Under the pieces are notes generated by a model, which worked only from the letters and a program-made list of their open reading frames with translations, ran no database searches and was not told the DNA's origin. Positions 22,708 to 37,700 of a stretch of DNA of 64,000 bases are shown here, piece by piece. Position numbers and translations under genes: made by a program. Where the stretch lies: the NCBI GenBank assembly GCA_036768485.1, contig JAVLUZ010000637.1, forward strand, positions 142,460-206,459, written 5' to 3'. The first letter of the stretch is position 1. Every line of letters starts with the position of its first letter. The stretch is from Mermis nigrescens. Lineage: Eukaryota > Nematoda > Enoplea > Mermithida > Mermithidae.

Positions 22708-25700
22708 CTGAAGAAAACGAGCTCTCGACGAAAAATTTATAAACTGACTGTTATTTAGATTAAGATCTCTAAGACAAGCCTTTGACCATTTAAAGCGGCG
22801 GATATAGGATTTTACTGTAAGGAGGGAGCGGTGCGGTACCTCAATTTTTTTTCAAAAACAGACGAAAATAGGTCTCTTTCACGTGCAAAATAGCATTTTT
22901 CGACGTTTTAAATTGTCTAAGCTTATTTAAAATCGCTTTTGGCGCAACTTTTTGCGAAAAATTTCAAAACTTTCGAGGATTTTACTCAACCCATTGAATT
23001 TGTACGATTTTAGCGAAAACCTGGCGCGAAGCGCCAGAAAGTTTATAAAATTTAAGCGGAAGAACGTTTAGAAGCTTGACTTACTGTTCGATTTCCAGTA
23101 TTTGTAATATTTGACGTGGAATGTCGAAAATTTTTAGGTTATGCTTGAAAATTAGAAGAAAAATATTATGAAAAAAGCGGTTTTTGTTATTGAAATCGTT
23201 TTAAAACCTATTCTCTGAGCAAACATATGGCTTGCAGACCAGTGTTTTTTTTGTACAAGGTCCGTTTGTACATGTACAAAGATGGTCCCTTAAAGTCTTT
23301 GTACATTTCGAAACACACAAATTTTTGGGTACTATAATATGGTACAGTAGCAATTTTAGTGTGGCAAAAACAGAGTTGTTCGACCTTTGGTTACGTATTT
23401 TAGCAATTTCTAGGTTTCTGAGGGCAAAAATCAGTAATAATCGTCTCAAAACGGCGCGAAGCGCCAAAAAATTTGGCATTTTTCCTTTCAAAATGCAATT
23501 TCTGAAATTATAAAGATATATAGAACACAAAATTGCTCATTTCGGCGCGGAGCGCCGAAAATTTGCGAATTTCGAACATTTTTTGCAGCTTTTGTCTTCC
23601 AAAAAATCTTTGAACAAGATTTTTAGGAAGACACAAACTGCAAAAAGGTTCGAAAATTCGCTAAAATCTCGGCGCTCCGCGCCAAATGAGCGATTGTGTG
23701 TTCTGCATATCTTTATAATTTCAGAAATTACATTTTTAAAGGAAAAATGCCGAACTTTTTGGCGCTTCGCGCCGTTTGGAGACGATTATACTGATTTTTG
23801 CCCTCAGAACTAGAAATTGCTAAAATGTAACCAAGGTCGAACAACTCTGTTTTTGCCACACTAAAATCGCTACTGTACCTATATTATAGCACCCAAAAAA
23901 TTTATTGTTATTTTGAAATGTACAAAAGACTTTTTAGGGACCATCTTTGTTACGTGTACAAACGGACGCTTGTACAAAAAAAACACTGCTTCCAGACCGC
24001 CAGAAAGTATACAAATAAATGTCATTAAAAGGTATTATACGGCGCTTTGAGAAATTATGAACAATGACGGCCGAAAATCATTGCAAATTACATATATATT
24101 TTTTACCACGCCAACAATTTTGGGCCAATGTGAAGACCTTTAAATCCGCCCAAGACCATTTACGATGATTAAAATGTTCTTTTAAACGAAAACTAAACAA
24201 AATGGAAAGGAGTATGCCGTGGAAGTTTTTCATCGCGCATGTCGAAATGTTTTTGCTTTTCGCTCTAATACCATTACATAAGATTTATATGGCAGAAAAT
24301 ACATAAATTTTCCGTTAATACACAACTCTTTACGGTAACGAATATATCTTAATAGCATAGCGTAGCAGGCGGATAGAATAATTTCACCAACCGAAGTTGA
24401 CCGTCTTCGGACCCTCACAAAAGCGAAGATATTTTAACCTCTGACCTTTAGCCACATACTCGCGCTTTTAGGCCATTTAAAAAATGTTCAATCATTTTTT
24501 TGAACAAAAATAGAAGGCCATCCGCGCCTCCATCCAAAAATGGCTGACTGCATACAACGAAAAATTTCGAGCAGTTACACGAAAGCTTAACAGACTAAAA
24601 ACAACGACATACATACCATGTTTCCCAAAGAAATATACAGAAAGCATCCAGCCGCCAGAGCAAATATATAAAAGCTGACTTCGTCCATTTCCCCAACAAG
24701 TACACCTATTACGAACCCTATATAACAAGTTGCTGCTGAAAGCAGGTTGTATACCAGTGCCTGCCGCATACTCATTCCGGCTGCTACTAATATTGCAACG
24801 TCACCTGAAGAAATTGGAAATAAAATGCTTTCCATAGGCACGGTTTTTTGTATTCGGCAAAGATTTTTCTCGATGTACAAAGACTTTTCAGGACAATCTT
24901 TGTACATGTACAAAGATTTTTGGGAAGACAAAAACTGCAAAATAGGTCTAAAATTCGCAAAAATTTTCGGCGCTTCGCGCCGAAATGAGTAATTGTAATG
25001 TTATATATCTTTATATTGGCAGAAATTGCATTACAAAAGAAAGATGTCAAATTTTTCGGCGCTTCGCGCCGTTTTAAGACGATTCTTAATGATTTTCGCC
25101 CTCAGAAACCTAGAAATTAGCTAAAATACACTACAAAACTTTGTTTTTATCACATTAAAATCGCTAATGTACCATATTATAGTAACCAAAAATTTGTGTG
25201 TACAAAATGTACAAAGACTTTTAGGGATCATCTTTGTACATGTACAAAGGGACCTTCTACAAAAAACACTGTTCATAGGTAATGATCAAAACGTAATGAT
25301 AACTAGAGACCAGATTTTGTGTGCAAGAAAGTAGCCATTTGTGATCAAAAACAGCTGTTTGTGTGCTAATTTTTTGTTCAAATTTAAAGGCCTATGAATT
25401 CACTTCGCCAGTTACAAAAAGTATTTTAAACGAAGAGAAACTTTTTAGAAGCGATTCAATTATACATTTCAACATTTTCAAACGTTAAACTTTAATACCT
25501 ATCTGATTAAACTGATTTGTATTGAGAAAAACAATCGCTCCACATTAAGAGAAACAAGTGGAGCATACAAAGTGTTCCATCGTTTGTCCGAGTCTTTCTC
25601 GCTGACAAATTCTTTCACATCAGGGTTTTTGGTTCCATGATATTTTTCCATCACATCCATCCAAAAAATAGGCTGCATCTGAAAAACTTTTCCATCGGGC

Positions 25701-28700
25701 TTCTTATGTAGGACCTTCCTTTTCCTAATTTTCTATGGCATACGAGAGAAACTCGAGCATGGCTATGTTAAAAGTTCTTCTCTTAGGATATCATTTTCGA
25801 TCAAACTTCTAGCTGGATGCACAGCTATAGCATCTGCAGCTAGCAGGCTCAAAAATGCACATATTTCTGAGTAGTGTTGGCACTAAATGAGCGCAAAATG
25901 CGGAACATGCGCATCAAAACAAAGGTTTTGCGTGCAATTTCAGGTAAAAACCCCGATTGTGTGCAACTGTGAGCCAAAGTACCGAATTGTGTGCATTAAG
26001 GAACAGGCACGTATCTCTGGCGAGAATGGGGGGGATCCGGACCCCCAGAATTAAAAAAAATCGAAAAATATGACTTTTTAAACAATAATTTGTGCTATTT
26101 TTGGCCTTTTTGGTCTTAGCCCCCCAGAATTGGTGTTGGTCCCCCCAAAATAAAACGGCCAGCTAAGTGCCTGATAAGGAAGCATCATGTCGCTTCAAAA
26201 ATAGAGTTTATGCTTCTCTTGCATTGCTGAATCCATCAAAGTAATAATAAAAAATGTGCGCTTGCACACAAAATCCAGTCTCTAATGATAACATACGTAA
26301 ATGTGTACAGAGTGGGTCAGAAAACGAATCCCTTATCGTACCCCATAACTTCAAAATGATCCCGCCAAATTCAACACGAAACAGCCTATTAAACCGGAAG
26401 ATCCAGAGATATAATATGATCCATAGATACTTCGAGAGAGAAAAAGAGGATACGCTACTCACTCTTACATGCATGCTTATTCATACATGCTCACGGTCAA
26501 ATACTTTGGGCGGGAACCATGTTTCCTGAGGGGAAAAGGGAGGAGTACATAAACAATTTTTGTATTTAATGCCAAATTTTTATTCTAACGACTGAGATTG
26601 TGTCAATTAATTATTGTTTACATACTTTTTATTCCTTAGTCCCTAAATAAATATTGTTGTAAAAATTTGCATGAAAACAAAGAAAAATAAGGGCAATGGA
26701 ATGACTTGGACTATCGAATATACAATAAGTATTGTAAGAAAAGTGTCTGGATGAATGGACTGAACAGTCTACTGCTCTGAAAATAAGTATAATGTACTTG
26801 ACATTATACTGGTAGACTTCGTTTGTTGCTTCTTCGTCGTTCGAGCAATGGGGGGTAGTACCCCATAACCCCAATGCGCATGTACATATGCGTTTAAAAA
26901 GTGTTATTTTAGGCGTTTTTAGCACATAAATGTCAAATTTTCGGCGCTTCGCGCCATATATTTTTTTCACATTTTCACGAAATATCTTTATATTTTAATG
27001 TTCTACAAAAGAAAAAGTATCGCTAAATGATTTTTAGTAAATGAACTACTGACACTCTAGCAAAAACCTCGATCTGGATAACTCACAATGTCCATGATAT
27101 GACGTGTACAAACAGTATGAAGCTAAGCAGATCACAAGTGAATCTGTAATGCGTAACATATAGATAGGTACCTACTCAGTTTATGCATATATAAAAATAA
27201 GCATGGAAATAACAATATCCCACAACAGCAGTAATGGAAAGCAGATCAATCAGATTATGCTTTTCCGAACTTTACACTCGACATTTGAAATTATTATTCT
27301 GTCTAGGTAAACCGCCTAGCAAAACAGTAACAACACCTTTTATACGGACTATAGTAAAGTACGTAAGGTGTCATGCAATCAAACATGTAACAGGGGATCC
27401 CCACCAAAAGTTAGTCGTTCACCTGTCCCTTAAAATCGGAAAATTTTCGATCCTCCGAATTTTAAAAAGTTTTTTGGTTGGTTTTCAGGTTTTTTAGCCG
27501 TTTTTCGCTAAAAATTGGAGATCATTTACCCATAACGCCCAAATGGCCGGGGAATCCCACCCAAAATTTTAGGCCGTTACATATATGCATGCAAGCGATA
27601 ATCCTTCCAAATTACTATGCTTTTTCAGATATCCTTTCGGGCATTTTACGTGCAAAAACACCACTCGTGTTCGCTATTATATACAAAAAGTTTCGTAAAA
27701 TGAAGTACTTTAAAGAAAAGCAAAGTAATAAAGAAGAACCTAATTCGTGCGGAAATTCTTCGCACAATACAGCTACTGAAATACTGATTCCAGACAATAT
27801 ATTGACGCTAAATGCCGCTCCGATTGACAATCCATCAATTAAGTTGTGCAATCCATCGCCAAAAATGATCATCCAAGCAACCGTAGCTATGACGCTTCGC
27901 CGACCATCCTTGTCATTTATAATTTCATGACCATGGCCGCAACTTAGATCGAGTTTAAACTGAAACGCAAAAATAATCCATCCACGCAGTGTTTTTTTGT
28001 ATTCGGCTAAGATTTTTCCCGATGTACAAAGACTTTTCAGGACCGTCTTTGTACATGTACAAAGATTCCTGGGAAGACAAAAATTGCAAAAAAGGTCTAA
28101 AATTCGCAAAAATTTTCAGCGATTCGCGCCGAAATTAGTAATTGTGTGTTCTATAGATCTTTATAATGGCAGAAATTGCATTTCAAAAGAACAAATTACA
28201 ACTTTTTCGGCGCTCCGCGCCGTTCCAAGACGATTCTTAGTGATTTTTGCCTTTAGAGACCCAGAAATCTGCTAAAATACACTACCAAAAGTTTAACAAC
28301 TCTGTTTTTACAACACTAAAATCGCTTCTGTACCATATTTTAGTACCCAAAAATTTGTGTGTACAGAATGTGCAAACACTTTTGTGGACCATCTTTGTAC
28401 ATGTACAAACGGACCTTGTACAAAAGAAACACTGCATCCATGTATATGTTACTTCATCTAATTTTACATTATACGCTTTTGCTGACGGAAGAGCTATGAG
28501 ACAAAGCGAGCAGTAGATGTCTTTGAAATGATTCTTCAGCCCAACGCATAAGTTATACAAAAAGCATTCAGTTTTACTGAATTATGAAAACAACAAGATA
28601 CGGAAAATTTCAATGGAACGAAAAATTTTTGAGGCGCGCTTAAAGTACAGCAAAAACGAATTTTCGACGCATTTTTTAGCCAGTCAACACTATGAATGCA

Positions 28701-31700
28701 AAGCTTGGGAATTCTAGGGAAGGGTGAAATTATAAAGTGCCTTTTTTGGTCCCAAAATGATAGGTACGCGTCAAAAACATCGTTTTTCAGCGTTTCTGAT
28801 CTTTCTAGAGCATGAAACATAAAAAATTTAGGAAAAAAATCAAAAAGTCGGAACAAATTGAATAAAATATAGTCATAACATAAGTATAATGGCGCGAAGC
28901 GCCGAAAATTTCGCACTTATGAGCAAATATATAGCTAAAAATGATTGAAAAAGCATCTTTCGACAAATTTTTTAATAATTTTTGCGAACTTTAAAAAAAT
29001 CGCCAATTCTGGGTGGGGGAAATCGGAAGGAGAATGAAAATTTTTCTGGGGTTCCAAGATCATGTATGGTCAACACAAGGAGTTATTGTTTTCTACAGTT
29101 TAGGCCAGGGATCGACCGAAGCTTCGGCTTCGGCCGAAGCTGGGGTGTTTTCTTGCTTCGGCCGAAGGCCGAAGCAAGAAGAAAAAAAGGCCGAAGGCCG
29201 AAGCTTTATTTCATAGCAGTTTTTTATTCGCATTAAAATTTAGACATTGTGCAATATAACTATCCTCAGACGACGCCATTTAGCTCAATTTATCTTCTAG
29301 CCACCTTAAGTCTTGTTAAAAATATGCTCACAACAGTAACTTTGACTATATAAACAGCAAGCGACCATGTATTAATAACAAAAGCTGACTCATCTAAGCA
29401 TTGTACCCGCTCAGCATCTGTTTCCATTCTTAGAAAAGTTCGACTATGAATGAATCATTAGCGATCGCGAAAAAGACCAGACACTTAAGGAAAAAGCCAC
29501 ACCTTTATTCCTACATGTCTCACATTTGAAGGCATGTCTTTGTTTACTCGAAATTTCAACGCCATCTTTGTACTTGTTGTATGTCGTGTGTCTACTGTGT
29601 ACCATTGTTTTTTAACAAGGTCCGTCTGTACGTTTACAAAGATGCACCTAAAAGTCCTTGTACATTTTGTACAATCTAATTTTTGTTTCGGTATTATATT
29701 ATAGTAATAGTACAGTAGCGATTTTCGTGTGGAAAAACAGGGTTTTCGACCTTTGGTAGGGTATTTTAGCTAATTTCTGGGTTTCTGACGCCAAAAATTA
29801 CTAAAAATTGTCTCAAAACGGCGCGAAGCGCCGAAAAATTGGATATTTTTTATTTCAAAATGCAATTTCTGACATAGATATATAGGACAAAAAATTACTC
29901 ATTTCGAAAATTTTTGGGAATTTCACACCTTTTACGGTTTTTGTCTAACCAAAAATCTTTGTACATTTTGTACACACAAATTTTTGGGTATTATAATATG
30001 GCACAGTAGCGATTTTAATAAGGTAAAAACAAAGTTGTTCGACTTTTGGTAGTGTATTTTAAATAATTTCTGGGTCTCTAAGGGCAAAAATTATTAAGAA
30101 TTGTCTTAAAGCGGCGCAAAGCGCCAAAAAATTTGACACTTTTCTTTTTGAAATGCAATTTATGTCATTATAAAGATATATAGAACTCACAATTACTCTT
30201 TTCGGCGCGAAGCGCTCAAAATTTTTGCGAATTTCAGACCTTTTTTGCAATTTTTGTCTTCCCAAAAATCTTTGTACATGAGGAAAAATCGTTGCCGAGT
30301 ACAAAAAACACTGCAGTGTATCATTCGGTTTTGAATCAAATCAAACAATTGCTTCATGGTCGACGTGTTAACTTTCTTAAATTTCTGCATTCAATAACGG
30401 GAAGAAATCTCTAATTGCTTTTATGTCTACCTTACTTCTACAAATTTAAGTATCGCCATGAAAATAAGAAATTTATAAATTTATTGTTTTCATAATTCTC
30501 AAAAATTCAGGCTTTATTCCTAATAATACATTATATTTTTGATAGTAAATCTGATGATGATCGATACATATTAGCTGCTGATATAGATGGAATGACTAAT
30601 AATGAAATCAATGTTAATGAAGAGAATTAATTGCGCTTTTGAAAAAATTTTTGCAATGAATGACACTATTTAATTACTTCATATTTACTTCTGAAACATA
30701 ATCAAGCTTAACTTTCATATTTGTGACTCGATTCGCATCTGTTTCATTTATCCGAGAGCTTTTTCAGTAAATGCTTTCGGAGGTTACAGTAACCCCTTAT
30801 TTCTTAGTTACTGTAAGTCGCTAGATCTCACTTTAGCTACATAGCATAGAAGGGTTTTTCAATAACATTTTTGCGGCATAATTTATTCTCGTCTTCCAGC
30901 AGATCAATTAAGTTACTGATAAAAATCGCTTATTCGTCTTATTCTGAGTCGACACTTTGAACACTATTGACTAGGATGTTAAGAAATACTGCGAACTCCC
31001 GCAGAGCTCATTGGTAAAACCTCTTGCTTGTAATCGAAGCAACCCAGGTTCGATTCCAGCCGATAGCTTTTTGTTTAGCGCACTTACTGTAGTATGTCGC
31101 AGCACTGATTAAATGCCTAAATAAAATTTATTTGGGCGTATTAGTGCATTAAAAATGGAAGAATTCGAGCCACTCGCCCTCACTGAGCTGATCTGCCGAA
31201 GTACAGTAATTCGTCTTGTTTAGCTTACTGTAGCCCTTGAAAGAATTGACTAAAAAGCTCTCGAATAAATGAAACAGACTATAATCAGAATTAGACTAAA
31301 GAATTTATACAGATTCGGCCTTCGGCCTTCGGCCGAAGCTTCGGCTATAGCCGAAGCAAGAGCTGGCCGAAGCTTTTGGAGCTTCGGTCGTTCACAGGTT
31401 TAGGCCTGATCGGTCATTCGTGCTACATACTTTAACCAGAAATATAATCCGATAAAAATTGATCTTAAATGAAAAATTCACGAACTTCCCAAAATAAATA
31501 TGTACATACCAATATAAATAAATAAATCACCAAATTAATCTCGAATTCAAATTCAATTTTTGAAGTGCAATTTTTTAGATTTAAAATTTAAAATTAAAAA
31601 TTTTGATTGTTTTACTGAAGAAAAATTAGTTAGGTACTTATACATATTTTCGCTCCTGAGCAAACACATTGTGCTGAGGTGATTTGTACGAGACCCTTAC

Positions 31701-34700
31701 ATCATACAATACCTTGGGGAAGAAGGGGGTGGGTTTCGGGAAAGAATCCTCCCCCAGAAAATTTTTCGTCCCTAGAAATTTTTTCATCCTTCAGAATTCG
31801 CAATTTTCCAAAAATTTTGTATAAAAGGTGTCGTTTTAAGTGTTTCCGCCATCCGTTTGCTTAACAGTGTAAAATTATCGACGCTCCACGCCATATACAC
31901 ATTTTTTGAAGATATTTTGTTCAATTTAGTCGAATTTTTCTGATATTTTTTCGAAATTTTTTTGTTTTCATGCTCTTGAAACAGAGAGCATCGTCATAAA
32001 CGCCGAAAAAGCATGTTTATGATGCGTATCCACCGTTTCCGAGCCTAAAAGAGGCACTTTGAATTTCATACCCCAGAATTCCCATGCTGTGCTTGTCTGC
32101 CTCCGATCCAATGAAAAATTTACTCCACATCCTTCGTCGACTCCTCCGCCATTTTTCGCCGGCCCGTTTCCGGCGTGATATTTATCAGGGGTTTTAAAGT
32201 GGCCGCAGGCTAACGATTTTTTGTCGTCGTCTTCATCGCCGCCACCGCCGTCGATCATTGTCAACGGACAACCGTTGGATAATTTATCGCAGACGGCATC
32301 CGACGACAGCGTCGCCGTCCGCACATTCGTCGCGATGCGCGGCGCCGACGCCAACGAATACGAAGAGGAATGAACATTTGATTTACGAGCCTTAAAAAAT
32401 TCAACGTTTCTAAATCGAATAAAACTATAAAAAATTTCGGGAGAAATAAAAAATAATAAAAACGGCATCAGTAAAATCATAGGTAGCGCGTTAGAGCGTA
32501 CCTAAACATAATATACTTGGGTACCCCTCGCCTGTGCACCCCCTACAGCTATAACGGGACACGCGCCCTTTTTTGTTTTTGTTTACGCTCAATATCGGCT
32601 ATGTAAAGAAGGTGTAAAGTTTTGGCGTAACGTTATAACATATATGTAGGAACTTTTGACGGTTTTCTTGCCCAGCTTGTACACAACTCAGTACGAGTGC
32701 CTCTTACATTTTAATGGTATAGAATTGAAGAGGATATAATTCTCGAAAGGTACTTATTTTTGTTTTTTGAATTTTTCAGGCGTGTAAAGAGTGTAAAAAT
32801 CAGCGGGTGTAAAGACAGATCTTAGTTGCGTTTTTGCCTTCTCGATGTCTGCCAACAACTCCGATTATGAGTTCCAAGAAATTTTTTTCTAGTAGAAATG
32901 TACTTCTGTTGAAGGGCTACCTTCTGCTTACCAGAAAACTTTTTACACTCAATACGGAGTTAGTGCCAGGGAGTTTAGACTTAACACTCTAGTGGATCTT
33001 CTAAAAAAAACTTTGTCTAAGATTTCTCCGCCAACTTTGACTGCATTATATCATTTTTTGCACTAAAAAATACAGAAATTGATCAATTTTTGGGCCCGCA
33101 AAAATTTTGTCATTTGTAATGTTTTTGATTTCAAAAATGATGCAAAAAGCGTTACGTCAGCTCAAAATCGCCAGACAGCACCTGTCTGGCTGACCCTTCA
33201 GCGGGGGCTAATACCCTCTAACCCCTATGTGCATGTATGGCCGGATCCTGATTTGGGCCTGCTAAAGATGATTACCTAACGGCCTTTCAGCAAATTGGGC
33301 ATATTAATACAAGTACAAAAAGGGATTGAATAAAAGGGGTTTATCTCATCACGGCTTTAAATTAAAAATTGTAGAAAGCAGAAAAACGTTTTGAGAAATG
33401 TCAATAACTATCCTTTTGATCCTGAATAATTTATATATCTTTAAATTTTCAAAAATTCGTCACTGTGAAGCAATTTTCGTGGAGGTCAAGAATTGAAAAG
33501 GAAATTTATATGTAGGTTCATAATAGAATATCCACATTACTCCATGTTATCCACGTTCTCCATAAACAATGTCAGTTTTCAACATAAATAGAAATTTTCT
33601 GTAAAACTACATGCTCATCATTTAAAGATCAACTTATGGGCAAAAAATCAATAAAAACAAGCATTTTACTTGATAATGTGCATTTTAAAGTTTGACTTGA
33701 TCCTATTTGTCAATTTTCACTTTAAACGCGGCTGAAATTCTTAATTTCTAAGCATATATTGATTTATTACTGATCACAAAACTGTCCGTGGACATATAAA
33801 AACACCGTCTGATCGATTGTACACTGCCTATACCTAGAATTAGTTTATATCTTCAAGCTCTAACAAGCTATAAGAATCATTGATTATTGTTCATTCCGAG
33901 CCAAAATTGTTACTATTGCGATAAATATTCATGACAGCTCAAGCTTCATTTCCAAAAATTTCATAAATTTCGACTATTAAGACCAAAAAATTGTTATTTG
34001 AAGCAAAATAGTAGCAGTATAGAAAGCGTCTAATTAAAAAATTTTTTGAATTCATGAGTATACCTAAACAGACCATTTGTATGTTTCCGTACAATTAAAA
34101 ACCTAAGATTTTTACACGTAATTATAAAAGTTTTAGCCTAAACCCGGAGAAAACCTTGCCCCGGTGCTGGGGCATAAGTCGCAGCAGCGGGGCTGGGGCT
34201 TGGAACCATACATGGGCAGTGACCAAATTCTGGACAGGTTCGATGGGGCAAAATCGCCAAAAATAGCACAAAAAGTTAATTCTGGGGGTCTATCCATTTT
34301 TAGAGAGTCTTTCAGATTCTAGGACCCACCAGAGGGGTTCAGTAGACTCTAAACGCCCACGTGTACTTCGCAAGACCCATAATGCATTGCATCCAGACAA
34401 ATCGTTTATTTAGTGTAAAGCAAGAATTTACTTTTCTAAATTCGACTAACAATTTGAGCAACTTGTCCACTAGAAAAAATAAATAGATTCCGAAAATTGC
34501 CATCCAGCTCTTCTGCAAGTAAGCATGACCTGGACCGCCTTTTGAATCGACTAGATCGAACGCCTGCAATTTCACAATTAACTGAAGAGCAGTCAGTAAG
34601 CGATATGAATCAATTACACAAAATGATTCATACATAGTGACACAACGGGTCCAGATTCCAGAATTTAGATGCGTATATAAAGCAATGCTTTTATATAGTT

Positions 34701-37700
34701 GAAATGCACTGAAGATTTCAGAACCAAAAAGAGAAACTACCTAGAAAACTTAATTTTAAAGTTTAGTGCCTAACATGTAAAATAAAGAAAATATGTCGGA
34801 ATATGGAAATTCGTACTCAGTACGCGATACCAACACACATGATCTGGGGGGTTCTTTATTTTCATCTCTTACTGCTTTTATGCTAGAAAATGTATTATAT
34901 AAGGGAATTCACATGTTGCTTTTGAAAATTATCCTCATATGTCCTAAATTCCTTTGGCCCGTTGCAGGATCAATCCGGCCCGTTGCGGACGGTTGAGGCA
35001 TAGATGCACAAGGTCAAAGTCGGCAGGAAACGGGGGGGGTTAAATCTTATAAATCCTGAACACTTAATTTAGTGTTTACAATTTTTTCCTACTTAAAATG
35101 GTCAAAATAGCCTATAAAATACTTTTTCCGTGGTAATACAGCAGTTTGAAAGCGTTTTTGTTACTTAAAATCATTTTTATTACCGAAAAAGTATAGAAAT
35201 TGGTCGATTTTGGGCGCTCTATGACTAAAAAGCACATAAAGCATTAGCAGCGGAAAAATTTTGACATTACTACTGCTCTTGTCCTCAAGAAATAATGCAG
35301 AAAAGGTTCCGTCGGCTCAAAATCGCCGGACTGCACCTCTCTGGCTGACCCTTCAGCGGTGGGTTAATACCCCCTCACCCCCTATAAGCATGCAACAAAA
35401 AATTCAATAAAATATAGCTAAAAATGGCTGTTTGGCGCGAATCGTAGAAAAAATGGCACTTTCAAACTAAAAGATAGCTAAAACCGCTTAAAACAGGATA
35501 TATCCACGTATTTTTAGGAAAATCGACGAACGAGAAATTTTACAGCGAACGCGAAAAACTTTTTTTGGGCAGGCAGGGAATTAAAAACTTGCGCCGTATC
35601 CTGGATTCGGCTAAAAGGGGGAGTGGGCTGGACCCAACATAAATTTGTCTATATCTTGGAAAATTTGCCGGGATATCTCGCAAAAAGCGCATTTCTCGAC
35701 GTTTTTCGACATGCTCTATCAATTGAGATCATAAAATTTGAACTTTAAAAACAATTGCCACTCATAAAGCTATCAAAAAGTGCCATTTTTTGGTCACGCT
35801 TGAACTAGAATGATAGAAAATACTTCACATTCGGCGCGGAGTGCCGGAAATTTAAAGATTTCACGACAGAGACATTCGATTTTTTTAAATCGTATCCTGT
35901 GCATTAGGTTGCCTTTCAAATTTTTTTTCCGGCCAAAAAAGCAGCGGCCGCCCTCCCACCCCCTCCTAAATACGGCCCTAGACATAGATGTAAATGATCA
36001 AGGTAGTCAGAGAGGAGTAAAATCAAGAATCCGTGGTCAGGTAAGGGTAAATTCCGGGATTGTTACCAGTGTTTTTTTTTGTACAAGGTCCGTTTGTACA
36101 TGTACAAAGATGGTCCCCAAGTCTTTGTACATTTTGTACATGCAAATGTTTGTGTACTATAATATAGTACAGTAGCGATTTTAGTGTGGTAAAGCAGGGT
36201 TTTCGATCTTTGGTAGTGTATTTTAGCTAATTTCTGGGTTTCTGACGCCAAAAATTACTAAAAATTATCTGAAAAGGGCGCTAAGCGCCAAAAAATATTG
36301 ACATTTTTCCATTCTAAATGCAAATTCTGCCATTTTAAAGATATATAGGACAAATAATTTATCAGCTCGGCGCGAGGCGCCGTAAATTTTGGGAATTTTA
36401 CACCTTTTTACAGTTTTTGTCTTTCTAAAAATCTTTGTACATTTTGTACACACAAAATTTTTGGGTACCATAATATGGTACAGCAGCGATTTTAGTGTCG
36501 TAAAAACAGAGTTTTTCGACTTTTCATAGTGTGTTTTAGCTAATTTCTGGGTCTCTAAGGGCAAAAATCACTAAGAATCGTCTTAAAATGGCGCGAAGCG
36601 CCGAAAAATTTGACATTTTTACTTTTGAAATGCAATTTCTGGCAATCTAAAGATATATAGAACACACAATTACTCATTTCGGCGCGAAGCGCCGAAATTT
36701 TTCGAATTTTAGACCTTTTTTTCAATTTTTGTCTTCCCAGAAATCTTTGTACATGTACAAAGACGGTCCCGAAAAGTCTTTGTACATCGGGAAAAATCTT
36801 TGCCGAATACAAAAAAAACCGTGATTGTTACTACAGTAATTACCTTTACGAGGTATACTACTACGTCGAAATCGCTTGAAAATACAGTAATTTGGACCTA
36901 AATTGCTCGACAGTACCTAATTTCTAGAATCTTTAGTGGGTCCTCCCTACGTAAGTGCATGTATGAGGAGGCTGGAACCCCCAAGATAATGCATAATGCA
37001 GTGTGGGTGGACCCTACTGTTATACGGAATTTGTCATTTTAAATTTGAAAAACATAAGAATTTGATCGAAAAAGCCTTCGATATTTTGTGTTGCTCCATC
37101 CACAACTTACATTCACGATATTCCATATTTTTTATAAAACTATTTGATCGTTATTTTTAATGTAATGTTATGTCTATCATTTCAGCGCATGTTTGATCAG
37201 ACTATTTGTTTCATTCACTGCAGTGAAAAATACGTTCTTATTTACCAACTAACGCCAAGCAAAGCGATTAATTTGCCATGTTTGAATAGGTAATTAGAAA
37301 AAACTAATTATAGGCCGGTGCTCTATAAAGATTAAGAAATGTAAGTAGTTTCACTGATAAGAATTATTGATCAGATAAGGTATAAAATTAGTGCGATAAA
37401 CACCCAATTCACAAGATAATATATAAGTGAATCATGTTACCGTGTTGTAAGATATTTTTGATTTTCAATAACTTTATTGAAGGTTCAGCTTTCATTTTTT
37501 ACAAAAAAATTTTTAAAGCAACTGAATGTGACTGATAAACCTAAAAAACGCACGATTTCGAATTAAAATCATATTTTAGTAAAAGAAAAGGCTGAAAAGA
37601 TGGAAAAAAGTATTTTTTAAACTAGAACTATCAATTAATAAAACTCTAAATTTTAGGGCTTTAAGACAACAGGACTGAAGAGTACCTACACAGCCAAATA

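Larger units (their letters stand above)
29106..31397. mobile_element. hAT-type element with CCGAAGCTTCGG arms (ZIP intron 3)
   Basis: The ends CAGGGATCGACCGAAGC and the inverse of CTGTGAACGACCGAAGC agree at 14 of 17 bases. A perfect 8-bp duplication, GTTTAGGC, lies at 29098-29105 and 31398-31405. Both subterminal zones (29114-29210 and 31312-31390) are built from CCGAAG/CTTCGG in both orientations. The 2.3-kb body contains a family D copy (29603-30313) and an element B copy (30734-31284) but no transposase ORF. Confidence 0.9.

Noticed and set aside
27478..27930. 150-codon plus-strand frame
   Set aside because: It is antisense to ZIP exon 4 and its flank, whose coding evidence on the minus strand is far stronger.
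34208..34372. Possible sixth family A MITE
   Set aside because: Ends resemble the family (CATACATGGGCA and CGCCCACGTGTA), but the inside and the flanks do not match. Mentioned only as a degenerate candidate.
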